From Dipteris shenzhenensis (taxonomy: Eukaryota; Polypodiophyta; Polypodiopsida; Gleicheniales): 64,000 bases of DNA. The stretch lies in NCBI GenBank assembly GCA_047967505.1, contig CM106540.1. The stretch is one strand, 5' to 3'. Under the pieces are notes generated by a model that was not told the DNA's origin, did no database searches, and was given only the letters and a program-made list of their open reading frames with translations. Position numbers and translations under genes: made by a program. Below, piece after piece: positions 1-10,532 of the stretch; position 1 is the first letter of the stretch, and every line of letters starts with the position of its first letter.

Positions 1-157
1 GGCAGCAGTCTGTCCTGAAAACATTAATTCCCCAATATTTGAATGGAAAGCTTGAAATATTCCCGTGAGACTATCCAAAGGTTGGGTTTCAACTTTGGTA
101 GAGGGAAAGATATCTACATAGAAAGCAAAGAAAGATGTTAATGGGCCAATCAATCTA

Positions 158-174
158 TCTCTCTCACTCTCTAC

Positions 175-217
<43 letters not shown>

Positions 218-223
218 CTCTCT

Positions 224-271
<48 letters not shown>

Positions 272-360
272 CCTCCCTCCCTCACTCACTCACAAATCTC
301 TCCCCTCTACTATCTCCCCCTAACACCCCTCAACCCCTCCATCTCTCTCTCTCTCTTGCT
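158..360. repeat. Compound CT / CA microsatellite
   Basis: Long CT runs flank a CA run (about 192-217), and the tract decays rightwards into CTC/CCT-rich sequence. Frames reading through it give only Ser/Leu/His-Thr repeats, so no protein is called. Such tracts are length-variable and are often used as markers. Confidence 0.95.
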
Positions 361-822
361 CCCCCCTCCCCCTCTACTATCACCACAAGACACCCTCTCT
401 CAAAACACATGCTCACATGCAATCAATAGAATACACAATTGAACTGAAAATGAAAAAAAGTTAATGTAAAGGAGAGATACAGTTTGAAGGAAAGCAAGTT
501 TGACTGGCAGGATCCAAGTTCATGTCTCGAGCCATGTACATGTGCTGAACCTTCACCTTAAGTCCTTTTTTTGTATTGCAAAACCCAACAATGCAACCCT
601 TCCAATGCTTCTCTTTCTTTGCTCTATCCTTTCTAGAAACCTTGAATGTACCTATTGCAGATGGTTGCATTGTGACCCATGACATTAACCTAAACTCTTG
701 AGGGATCCAAATATCACTGTTGTCCTTCAAAATGCGACCCACACAAGATTGAATTGATAGCTTTGGCCTAGGACAAGGGGAGTGCTTCACCATTTTAGAA
801 AGAATGGGAGTAAGCAAAGATA
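361..822. other. Unassigned sequence
   Basis: A 118-codon minus-strand open frame (461-817) lies here, but its translation matches no family I recognise and shows no domain, signal or repeat. It is probably a chance frame or an old transposon scrap. Confidence 0.4.
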
Positions 823-960
823 AAGAGGTTGGGAGGAGGAAGAGGTTGAGAGGAGGTTGAGAGGTTAAAAGGAGGCGGAGAGGAGGTTGAGAGGAGGAAG
901 AGGTTGGGAGGAGGCTGAGAGGAGGTAGAGAGGAGGAAGAGGCTCAGAGAAGGGTGGGGA
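823..960 (+). repeat. Purine-rich GAGG/GGTTGAGAGGA minisatellite
   Basis: Irregular repeats of words such as gaggttgagagga, gaggaagaggttggga and gaggctgagagga run for about 140 bp, with nearly all purines on the plus strand. Polypurine tracts of this kind can form triplexes or G-rich folds. No coding content is seen. Confidence 0.75.
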
Positions 961-2109
961 GTCAATGGGGATAGTTTGGGGAGACTCCTAGGAGGAGTTT
1001 GGGGTGCTAGGGATACTTTTGGAAAATTTCAATTTTTTGGAGGGGAAAAAAAGTCACGGATTTGGGGGCCTACCAAGAGAGCCTAAGAGGGGTATGGGGA
1101 CCATCCAAAAGTGAAAGGGGGGAGTAAATGCCTCAAGAGGTGGTGGGGGCAAGAGAGAGGCAAGTGGAAACCTAGTGGGGACCAACTCTCCACCAATGAG
1201 AGGCCAATATGGAATCCTCCATTCTTTTAATGCCCAAGCCTTCCCAATGGCTGGTTTGCTAATCACAAATCTTAAGGAACTAATCCAAGAGGCCCTTTTT
1301 GAGTCCAAAATTCCCCTAATGGACTGCTTTTGACTTTTTTGCCACGTGGTCATCCCTACCAAGCTCCATTCTTGCTTCCATGGTGTCTTCCCCTTTGCCC
1401 ATGCTTTTGCAAGAGCAAATACTCAACATCCGATCGATGGATTGAGGAATCCTTCACGCTGGAGATTTCTCATGTCTGGGCAACTTTTTTGACCAGAGGG
1501 ATCTCCCCAAATCATTGCCAATTTTGTGTGCCACTTCCTCTTCTTCATGGCGAGATTTTTGCAATGTTGGTTGCATACCTAAACCATTCTCAAATTCCTC
1601 TTATAGGAGGCTGGGTGACCCCAAGGGCTATCTCCTGATGGAATTTTGTCTCTGTTGGTGAAGTATTTGGGCCATACTCATCGATTTTACAGTTAGAATT
1701 CATTGTGTAATGCTAGGCAATGTGATGCATGATTGCGTAGTTCTTCTTTGGTGAATCTTCCTTGGTAAAAGAGCTTTCATTCCATTTTAAAAGCCCCTTC
1801 ATTGCTTGCTTCTATGGCTTCTATTGCACCCTCAAACTTTAGGCTAATTCTTATGTGAACCATTGAATATGGTTAAGTGCTAGAAAGTTTCATTATTATC
1901 TTAGTTATCTTTGGGTTTTTGGATGTTTGACCATTGGAAGTGATCTAAGGCATTTTTCAGTCTGATCTTTGGAGCATTGTCCTGTAGTTTGACAGTTTTG
2001 GTAAATGCTCATGATGCATTTATGATATATTTTGAATTGAATGCTATCTTTGTAAGGGATTGGACACTGCCACATCAGTGGTAAGACCTTCCCTATGGCC
2101 TCCAAAACA
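961..2109. other. Unassigned sequence
   Basis: Overlapping frames of about 100 codons occur on both strands (minus 1054-1362, plus 1330-1638), but neither resembles a known family. There is no clear LTR, TIR or promoter. Probably decayed transposon DNA. Confidence 0.4.
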
Positions 2110-2901
2110 AGATAGATAAGTTTGAGGGAGAGGGTTTTCATACTTGGCAGACCAAACTGAAATTTATTTTCATGAAAAAGGGGATTTGGAATGTGGCTAA
2201 TGGAAAAGAAAAGAAACCAACCACTAGGGAAGGAGAAGCTTTATGGCTCTCTAAGGATGAAATGGCACTAGCCATAATTGCTGGATTGAGTGATTCTTTT
2301 ATCCACCACATTGATGGCTGTGAGACTACTCTTGCTGCATGGAGTCGTTGTCTTTGGAGCACAGGGGAAGTGTTCCAAGTTTATCTTGCTCATCAAATTC
2401 TTTGGTCTGAAATTGGATACAGAAGAATCCATCTCTTCACATTTAAACTCCATGAAGAGCATACTGACTCAGTTAGCTAGCATTAAGTTTAATCTTGATG
2501 ATGAAATTGTAATTGCTATCTTACTCAAAAGCCTAACTGAGGAATATGGCACTATTGTCACTACTCTCACCAATATACCAAAGATTAGTTTGGTAGAAAT
2601 TGAGGCATCCCTCTTGGAAGAGGAAAGAAAAATCAAACAGAGGTATGATTACAAAGAACATGGGGCATATTTGGCCAAAAGCAACTTCAAGGGATCCACT
2701 AGCAAAAGCAAGATGAAGTGCAACTTTTGTGGAAAACCTGGACATTTTGAGAAAGAGTGCTATGCAAAGAAGAAATGTTCAGCAAACCTTGTGGAAGAAG
2801 CAGAGAAAGAAGAAGAAGAAGAACCAGAGGATGTTAAAGCTCTCAGTGCTTTCACCACCCAAGTCAATCTTGACAAGGGTGATGACCCATTTGTTTTCTA
2901 A
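2110..2901 (+). pseudogene. Ty1/copia gag fragment, frameshifted
   Basis: The translation starts with the copia gag pattern FHTWQTKLKF..MKKGIWNV. It continues through a capsid-like helical region and reaches a CCHC zinc knuckle, CNFCGKPGHFEKEC (about 2720-2761), followed by a Glu-rich tail. The reading frame changes near 2345-2370 (the first frame runs to about 2480, the second from about 2345 to 2901), so one ancestral gag is broken. No protease, integrase or RT follows. An LTR-like block lies about 250 bp downstream, so the element looks internally deleted. Family call from the zinc knuckle and gag motif is firm; activity is excluded by the frameshift. Confidence 0.85.
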
Positions 2902-3149
2902 GTTGTTTGTGTGTGTGGTCAATAATGGTTCTCTGCCATTGATAGTCCATCCTTAAATGATTGTTAGTCCTTTGTTTGAGGTTTTACCTTGTTGGACCCA
3001 TGGGGATATCCATACATAGTCATTGTCCAATGCTTCAGTTGTAAACCAAGAGTCCTAAGAGTGAGTCACAGGTTGGGACCATGTGTGTTGCCACATGATG
3101 GTGGGCAAGCCATGGAGCATCCCATGTACTACTACTTAGGGATGAGGTC

Positions 3150-3470
3150 ATCAATTTGTGGGGGGGGAATGAGGGACAAATTGATGTAATGGGGTGTACC
3201 AAGGGGTACAAGGTTTGTGTGAGTTTGTGTGTCACCACATGTGGTTAGTGTGACCAGGTTAGGTGGTAGAAGGTTCTATTAGGTGTGATCAAGAGATTCA
3301 TGGGCTTGATTGAGAGATCAATGGAGTGATTCGTGGATCTGGAGATGCTCTCCTTTGGGGCACATGCATTGTATCAGTTGCCCTTATAAGGGCCTCTCCT
3401 CTCTTGAATAAACTACTCTTTTGTTCCATATGCTGAATCCTTCATGCTACTCCATCACACCTTTCTAGCA
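3150..3470 (+). repeat. Probable LTR with preceding polypurine tract
   Basis: A G-run/purine tract (ggggggggaatgagg, about 3160-3174) is followed by a block beginning near 3182 (TGATGTAATGGGG). The block carries a TATA-like ccttataagg (3382-3391) and AATAAA (3407-3412), the usual U3-R layout, and ends near 3459-3470. It would be the 3' LTR of the gag fragment just upstream. No second copy was found in the window, so the boundaries are approximate. Confidence 0.45.
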
Positions 3471-3554
3471 TTGTAAAAGGTTAGAGGCTTCTGGAATTAG
3501 TCTAGAGAATAGATTTTAAAAAAATGATAAAGGGAGAAACTGTATTATACTTCC

Positions 3555-3930
3555 CATGCTAAAGGCAAAGGAGGGATTGGTATTGGATTACTTTCTCAAT
3601 ATAATGGAGGGGTGATTCAAGTAGACAGATGTTCAAAACAGATGGGTTTTACTTTAAATGCATGATCAAACGACATGATTTTACAGTTAAATCTTTATAT
3701 GCCCCAAATGCCGGAGCAGATAGAAAGGTAATGTGGGAATCTTTGGTTTATGCAAAAGGCAGTTGTTTTTCCATGGGGGACTTTAATATGGTTGAAAGAA
3801 AGAGGGACAAATGGTTGGATAAGGGCACAGTGATAAGAGGCTCTGAGCTTGAGGCTTGGGAGGATTTAAAAGAACATTGGCAAGTGGTGGATTCTTGTCC
3901 TGAGGGAGACTTCACATGGTGTTGTTAGAT
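3555..3930 (+). pseudogene. LINE endonuclease fragment
   Basis: The translation contains the features of the apurinic-type endonuclease of plant L1-like LINEs: KGGIGIGLLSQ, then LYAPN, then SMGDFNMV (the catalytic GDFN motif), and a DFTW motif at the end. The frame shifts once near 3620. Only the 5' half of the domain remains, and no reverse transcriptase follows in the same orientation. A dead fragment. Confidence 0.8.
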
Positions 3931-4229
3931 CACAAACTAGTCCTCCTTTGTTGTGACTTGGGATCTGGACAAAGAAGCTCTTCTTGGTTTAAAGTTGACC
4001 CAAGATTTTTCTCAATGAAGAGTGTCCAAAACATTGTCAAGAATCTTGGGATAGTGCATTTGTTGATTGCAGATCTGTGGTAGAGGCGCCTTGGCAATAG
4101 AGAATACTCAAAATCTTCTCAAGGTAAAATTTTTTGACCCAAGCCCCTAGCGTGATTCAAGGTTGTGGTGACATTGAGGACATTCTTGAAAATATCTCTC
4201 CTCATTACGAAGTAATTTTGTTCCCTATC

Positions 4230-4640
4230 CACGACTATCTTGCATACCTCAGGTATCCTGATTGATAGGCCTTCGATATGATCTTATGGGAGGTATTCAA
4301 CATCATAATGGGTCTCCAACCCCCACCTTAAGTCGGTCATGCTTTTTAGGGAATAGTTTCATAAGACCCATGTTCACATCCTCTGATAGGGTCCCTCTTG
4401 TAGCTGCCAAATTGGCCATCTTGCTTAGGTCTAGTCCCATTAAGTCCCAAAAGGAATGGTCGAATTACATGGTAAGCTGATGATCTGCCTCCCTAATCAT
4501 CTTCATCACCCTCTAGACTATTGCATCCCACCTAATACATGGGTCCACATCCTTTGGCTCCTTGTCCTTCCATGCCTTGTTGACGACACCACATAAGTTT
4601 TTCATGCTAGTAGCCTTTTGTTAAATTTGAGAGGGATGTC
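4230..4640 (-). pseudogene. LINE reverse transcriptase fragment
   Basis: On the minus strand the reading gives GLMKLFPKKHDRLKVG, then after a one-base shift GWRPIMMLNTSHKIISKA. This is the conserved entry to non-LTR reverse transcriptase domains (LxPKxGD...WRPIxLLNxxYKI). Multiple stops and a frameshift show it is dead. Its orientation is opposite to the endonuclease piece at 3.6-3.9 kb, so the two come from different insertions or a rearranged one. Confidence 0.75.
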
Positions 4641-5259
4641 CATTGGCCTTCTTACCTAGCAAGGTATACAAAACTTCTATAGAATTGGAACATGTTCTGA
4701 AATCGACATGGAGGTCATGTATACACCATTCCATGGGGTCCTCATCCACAAACCTCAATTGAGAAATATAGACAATCTAGTCTCGTTGCTCGAAACTCAG
4801 TTCCCCTCCTTTGGTTACTCCATGGGTAGCCCTTCAGACCCTCATCGTCTAACTTGGCCGCATCGATCAAGCCAAGGCTTAAGTAGAGCCCCTCCCATTC
4901 CTCCCTCTTTGAACCCATGAGAGAGCATCCCATGCCATGTGATCCCTTCCTTCTCTATGAAGTTCTAGTCCCCCCTCGATGATTTAGCGAGGACCTACCA
5001 AACCCTCCCTCAGGTATCCCTAGCATTCTCTTCATATCACCAAAGAGTTCAGGGCATACACACTCATAATCCTAAATTCAAACCCCTCAACAAACACATT
5101 GACTTATGTCACCCATCCATGAGGCTCTTAGAACAACTCCTTCAAGCTAAGGGGCTATTGGACCAACATTGTCGATCCCCCCTTTCCCCTCAACGGACAT
5201 GGCCAAACTGTCTCAATGCAAACCAGAACCCATCCTCACACCTGCACTTCAATTCTTGT
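4641..5259. other. Unassigned, probably LINE-derived
   Basis: No motif is recognisable. It lies between an RT fragment and an ORF1 fragment of minus-strand LINE character, so it may be decayed LINE DNA. This is inference from position only. Confidence 0.3.
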
Positions 5260-5445
5260 AGCAACACTACTTTGGGCCGCACCCTACGAATCACCGAGAG
5301 GCAACACTACTTTTGGCCACACTCTACAAATCACCGATGCAAGCCTCACTACTTTTGGTCACAACACTACTTTGGCCACACTTGACGAATAACCGAGACA
5401 CAACACTACTTTTGGCCACACTCTGCAAATCACCGCAATGCAATC
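5260..5445 (+). repeat. About 40-bp tandem repeat (4-5 diverged copies)
   Basis: Copies share caacactacttttggccaca followed by a variable ctctacaaatcaccg-type end, and occur near 5261, 5301, 5340-5365 and 5400. Spacing is 35-60 bp and the copies differ by several bases. No coding role is evident. Confidence 0.75.
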
Positions 5446-5735
5446 CTTTTGTTTAACCTTGCTGCAGTACCCTCTTACATTCAAAGACAACACCGAAACT
5501 ACTGTAGCTAGACTTCCATCCACCACCTTCAATCCCGATTAGTGTGAAGGCCTTATACACATCCTTAAAGAAAGTAAACCTATTATCCTTACCTCTCCTC
5601 GCCACCTCCTTGATACATTTCAACAAGCTGCATTGGTGCGGCTGAGGTGCTTGAACTTTTTCATGTACCTTCTCCTCATGGACCCTCTTTATGTGACTGG
5701 AGTTTGACATGTCTTCCCCTTGCAGCTCGTCGTTC

Positions 5736-5897
5736 TTGGGCACCACCGCCCACTCAACTTGGAATACCCACTCAACCCCCAGCTCTAGGCTCCAATCCTC
5801 CCACAGTTCGTCATTGTTGGGCACCCCCATTAACTCAACTTGGGATACCCACTCAACCCCCAGCTCTAGGCTCTTGGGTTCCTCATTTTGCCCCTCC
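5736..5897 (+). repeat. 81-bp tandem duplication
   Basis: The block beginning ttgggcacc at 5736 recurs at 5817 (period 81) and includes the shared words actcaacttgg and acccccagctctaggct. Copies are close but not identical. It lies in the decayed LINE region. Confidence 0.75.
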
Positions 5898-6174
5898 TCC
5901 TTATTGTTACTTGCTTGTCCTCACGAATCCTTTACATGCTGGATCAATTGACTGGTTCTCAAGAGTTTGGATGGAAACCTTGCCCTTTCATCCCACCACC
6001 ATTCAGAATCCCATCGTTCTCAATCCGGTGTCTCCGGATTTGGATTGATTGGTGCAGTGACATCTGCCTTATCACCCACGACACCTGAGTGTGATGGAAC
6101 CTCATGAGCCTCCACATGCTCTTAGCATGTGCCTTCCCCCCTGTCCTGCTTCGGAGCTCGCTCCTTGATATATT

Positions 6175-6960
6175 TTTTATCACCCATGGCCAATGCGGTA
6201 TTTGCGGCCTTAAGGGGACAATTTCTCTTGAAATGCTTGAGGTATTTGCAAACATAGCATGCATTTGGGAATGGACTAAACCTGACCTAGATAGCCACTA
6301 GAGTCCTATTCAAAAACTTTAAGTCAATGAAGTCTGGGATTTTGAGGGTTCTATCCCAAAGAATCCACGCCCTTTTCCTTTCGGTATTCATCCTAGCCAA
6401 TGGAGGGATCTGTAATACCTTTCTTAGAGTCGATGCCAACCTATCCACCTTGTAAGATATCCATTATGGAAGAGTCGAGAACTCGATCCACACCAAGCAG
6501 TCATGCAATAGGAAGTAGTCCACACTATAGTATGGACTCCAAGGAACCACCAACATGGGAGCTCTTGAGAAGGTGAAGGCTCACCCCATGTGGTCATCTC
6601 AAATCACTTCAAAAATGCACTGAACTTGGAAAAAGCCTTTGCCCAAGAAGCGGCCCATGTAGCTATTCACCGATAGCTCACACTCATAAGCCATGAACTG
6701 CTCTAGCTCTTTCGACGTAGAAGTTTGCCCTATACAGTACAGATAGATCGCTCCTCCAATGAGCCGCTCGAGTTCTAGATGCATGTCCTCCAGTTGGAGC
6801 ATGCAAACTGGTCCATGCCATTTCCCTCCCTTGAACCACACTTTGTGCTCCACCTCTTTAGCGTGTCTCGCCACCTCGGCCAGCAAGATTTGATTGGCTT
6901 CCTCCTTGGGTAGCAGGGAGAACCCGCTTTGCATCTTGTGAGCCAACACCTACACGTATG
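6175..6960 (-). pseudogene. LINE ORF1 remnant (DUF4283-like plus CCHC)
   Basis: Reading the minus strand gives a segment of the plant LINE ORF1 type (HDCLVWIEFSTLP ... NRTLVAIWVRFSPFP with errors). A zinc knuckle follows, CYVCKYLKHFKRNCP (about 6208-6252), and then a basic tail. In this family ORF1 binds the element's RNA. The DUF4283-like part is spread over several frames with stops. The knuckle is clear; the upstream domain assignment is less sure. Confidence 0.65.
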
Positions 6961-7379
6961 ATGGAGCCTCGTCATGGCTATTGCCCTCGCTCGCTTCTCT
7001 AAAAGCCTTGTCTCAATTCGAGGTGTTGGTCGAGTCCCTCTCTCTATCCTCTCCATCAGCCCTGCTCCTTGTGCTCATCTCCTTCGCCAACTACTCCGAC
7101 ATGTTTGAGGTGTCTAGTTGAGGTTTCTTCAGGGAGACCCCCAAACTCGTTCCATGCAAGCAACATGCACTCGCCTCCCTCGTGCTCACCTCTCAACTAG
7201 ATGGTTCCTTCCTCAAATCACCTCAACAAAGCTGTCTTAGCATCCAACATTACATGTCCTTAGTATGGAATTACACTTGCAATAGTAGATGGTTGTTAAC
7301 ATTGCAAACTTGAATAAAGAGCTATAATAAGAGGCTTACATAAAGTAGCTTTAAGGATTTATTTAGAAGGGATCCAACA

Positions 7380-8450
7380 TCTAGTGGGCTAATTGACGAT
7401 GGGATTATAGTGTCTAAAGGAGTCCCATGGGCTTGGTATATCAAAATTGATGCATACCTTAGACAACAAGGGCTCACAAGAAGGGTCATGGACTATGCAG
7501 TGTATGTGAAAGGAGTGTAGGTGTATCATTGCATACTATGTGGATGATCTCATCAGAGGTAGAAGCAACAAGAAGTTGACTAAGTACGCTAAGATAAATC
7601 TTTATAGATTGCTCGAAATGCATGATCTTGGACTACATCACTACATCTTGGGTGTTGAGATTGAGTGAGCACAAGATGGCATATTTATGAATTAGAACAA
7701 ACACATAGACTCTATGTTAGAACAAACACACAGACTCTATGTTAGAACAAAGGATGGCCTATTTAATAGTTAGAACAAACACATAGACTCTATGTTACAT
7801 CAATTCAAAATGTTGGATGCCATACCAATTAATACACCCATTTAGACTGTGCATAAGAAATATAATTCGTAGATGCATCATTCTTAAGTGATACAATATA
7901 TTGGGAAGCTACTAACAAGCTAGTATAATTGATGACTTTGACATGGCCATATGATTTTCTATGTAGCAAGACTTGTGAGCCAATTAATGAAAAACACATG
8001 TCCACCACTAGATATTCATATATCTTAGCGGGACAACAAACCATAAGTTGGCATATATTAAGGATAGTGAACATTTACAAATGATGTTAATTGGGTTCCG
8101 CAATGCGGATTGTGGAGACGTGCCAAGAGGAATTCCACTCCAGAATACACATTTATGTTGAATTCGCACTATGTGTCTTGCTCAAGCAACTAGGGAATTG
8201 TGCCATTATGTATAGTAGAAGCAATTCTTGCATGGTATGCATGCGAGTTATGAAAAATCAAAGTGCCATTGTGTTGGCTAAGAATGCCAGGATTTATCAA
8301 ATGTCAAATCACATTGACATCTACTAACCTTTCATTCAACATTAGGAGGAAGAAGTAACTATTTAGCTAGTTCATTGTTTCTTTTGACAATTAGGTAGCA
8401 TATATGCTCACCAGAGCCCTATTGCATCATCTTCTTTGTGAATGCACCAT
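7380..8450 (+). pseudogene. Ty1/copia reverse transcriptase - RNase H remnant
   Basis: Ordered copia pol scraps appear on the plus strand: PWAWYIKIDAYLRQQGL (RT palm, about 7430-7480), a degraded YVDDL (about 7535), DLGLHHYILGVEIE (about 7630-7665), a degraded TSGY-type RNase H segment (about 8100-8160), and NQSAIVLAKNARIYQMSNHID (about 8258-8320). The frame breaks repeatedly, and short direct repeats around 7690-7790 (gttagaacaaacacatagactctat) interrupt it. A dead 3' half of a copia element; no LTR was identified. Confidence 0.8.
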
Positions 8451-9072
8451 TTGCCTAGTAGATGGTAGTGTCTCCTTCCTCCATGTTTGAGTGTGTGTTG
8501 CCCATGACATTAAAGTTGTGTGCTCGTTACGGTAGGCAGCCTATGGGGATTTTGAGTTTCTTGGCCTCTCCTTGAGCCACGTGTCCTAATATAAGCCTTG
8601 GATTTAATTTTGCCTACAACACTTGATGAAAAGCATGCTTTTGGATGTAGCTCTTGATGGAAGGCATGAGTGCTTTTGAAGGCCTCTAGATCTATATATT
8701 TCAACTCTTTGCATCATCTAGCTGATGTTGGTTCTACCGCCCTCTCTCTCCAACATCGCTCACATCGAGAAACCGCTTCGGAGGTAGAGACAGGATTTCC
8801 ACGGCAAATGACAGAAGAAATCATGACAAGAATTTTGTCAATGCTTGAGTTGGAATACAGATACACTCATTGAGATTTAGGTAATATATAATTATCTTAC
8901 ATATTCGCGATACTCAATCTTGGCGCTAATATTCTCGGCGATTACAATCTCAGCGCACAGGGAAGGGCCCGTTCCCTCGGATTATAACTATTTGGGGAAG
9001 GAAGCGCGCCGCCTCCCCGCCCACACTATGTGTGGTTATATAAAATATATACATATCTATCTATCTATCTAT
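8451..9072. other. Unassigned sequence
   Basis: No gene or element end is recognisable. A short CTAT repeat (9055-9072) leads directly into the palindrome at 9073. Confidence 0.4.
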
Positions 9073-9124
9073 CAGAACTTGAAATGGAAAACATATATAT
9101 ATATGTTTTCCATTTCAAGTTCTG
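9073..9124. repeat. Perfect 52-bp palindrome
   Basis: The 26 bases 9073-9098 are the exact reverse complement of 9099-9124, with no loop. The arm is cagaacttgaaatgg followed by aaaacatatatat. The centre is an AT alternation. It can fold into a cruciform or, if transcribed, a perfect hairpin. It could be a foldback-element core or the remains of two short elements joined head to head. The identity of both arms implies recent origin or gene-conversion upkeep. Confidence 0.95.
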
Positions 9125-9738
9125 TGTTTTCTTTTGCTTTTGCATATTCTACATTCTTCTTTTTCTATTTGTGTACCGAGGTGTTAGCAAACAAGAAGGG
9201 AACGCTTAGACACATATGCCATTTGGTCGGTGCTATTGTTAACTTAGTTTATAGTCAGGTATTTTTCAAACACTAGCCTATCATCTTTTCTTACTCAACA
9301 TGTTATAGATTACTCTTTGCATTCATTCCCCTTAGGCAGCCTACTGCACCCTAGTTTTAATAGGAGCCATTGAAGAACAATCTCCTACCATCTTGTTCTC
9401 TTGTTGTCTCTTCTCTTTCTCGTCAATGGCTTTCATTTTTCGGGGAGCCTCTTGGCCCCCTATTTTTCTATGCACTAATTAATACCCCTTTTATTAATCA
9501 TTGAGCTTTTTCTTTGCCTTAGTTAATACCCCTTCAATTACTTGATAAGACTTATTTAAGCAAGCCTGGAATTTGGTCCTTTTTTTGCCCTCCTTGAGCA
9601 TTCATGCTCATGTTCCTTCAGCCCTTATTAAAAAAATACTATGTGCTTAAAGGATTCAAAATATAGAGCTTTGTACAAATGGGGTAGAATTTTAGCAAGA
9701 TTTGATGCATTGCAAAGCTAATATTTTAAACAAATTGG
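9125..9738. other. Unassigned sequence
   Basis: AT-rich sequence with no recognisable coding or repeat content. Confidence 0.4.

Positions 9739-9739
<1 letters not shown>

Positions 9740-9774
<35 letters not shown>
9740..9774 (+). repeat. GA microsatellite
   Basis: About 17 GA units, followed by a short cgcacgcacgc run. Confidence 0.95.
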
Positions 9775-9775
<1 letters not shown>

Positions 9776-9804
9776 GCACGCACGCAAAGACAATCTTATT
9801 TATA

Positions 9805-9958
9805 CCATTCAAAAAGCTTCCTATTAAGTATATAGTATTAATATCAATATTAGTATAAGCTCATATTGCAATTTGCTTCTTTCTTGTAGAAAAAAGCTCT
9901 CTAATTACGTATATAGTATTAGTTTTAGTATTATTATAAGCTTGCATTACAATTTGCT

Positions 9959-10000
<42 letters not shown>

Positions 10001-10250
10001 AACCCCATGCGTAAAGCTTCCTAATGAATTTTATAATACTAGTATAAGTACTAGTATAAGCTCTATTGTGATTTGCTTCTTCGTTGTAGGATTCATTCGA
10101 TATCCATATTACTATAAGCTTGCATTGCAATCTCCTTCCGTTGCACGCTTGCGTGCCCTCTGTCTCTTGTTTGCCTTTTTGAGCTTGCATTGCAATCTCC
10201 TTCCATTGCACGCTTGCGTGCCCTCTGTCTCTTGATTTATTCATCTGAGG
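9805..10250 (+). repeat. Degenerate tandem repeats upstream of the Bfr1-like gene
   Basis: Three diverged units share aaagcttcctatta / gtatatagtatta / ataagctc..ttgcaatttgcttctt (near 9811, 9890 and 10013), and a CT run lies at 9962-9996. A closer duplication of period 65 (agcttgcattgcaatctcc at 10117 and 10182) follows. After that comes a short copy of gaggtgggtttggaaaagct at 10247 and 10274. The array ends about 130 bp before the inferred TATA box, so it could affect that promoter. Confidence 0.7.
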
Positions 10251-10392
10251 TGGGTTTGGAAAAGCTAAGACATGAGGTGGGTTTGGAAAAGCTGACAAGT
10301 GAGAAGTGGAGAAGGAAGGCAAAAGGCCAAAAAAGCCAAAGAGAAAAAGCCAAAAGAGAAGCATGCAATTGGTTCTCATTCAAAAAAGCCGG

Positions 10393-10423
10393 CCAATCAA
10401 ATCCCTAATTAAGTCGATAAATA
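10393..10423 (+). promoter_or_regulatory. Candidate core promoter (CCAAT and TATA-like)
   Basis: A CCAAT word (10393-10397) precedes a TATA-like gataaata (10416-10423). Transcription would start near 10450, leaving a 5' leader of roughly 80 bases before the ATG at 10533. Position and spacing are reasonable; there is no direct proof. Confidence 0.45.
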
Positions 10424-10532
10424 CAGGATTAGGAATTCTATAGAATTCGTCTTCATTGAGTGTGTGTTGTGTTCGTGTTTGGTGCTTGTTGTTGCTCTGT
10501 TTCTGCGTTTCTGTGTTCAATCGATCGGAGCT

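Noticed and set aside
135-323. Plus-strand frame of 62 codons over the CT/CA tract
   Set aside because: It is a translation of a microsatellite only.
5453-5830. 125-codon minus-strand frame as a host gene
   Set aside because: It overlaps the 81-bp duplication, lies between LINE RT and ORF1 remnants, and shows no conserved domain.
10464-10532. N-terminal extension of the Bfr1-like protein with a signal-peptide look
   Set aside because: The frame is open but begins at a GTG, and no ATG occurs before 10533. The hydrophobic stretch is most likely 5' UTR.
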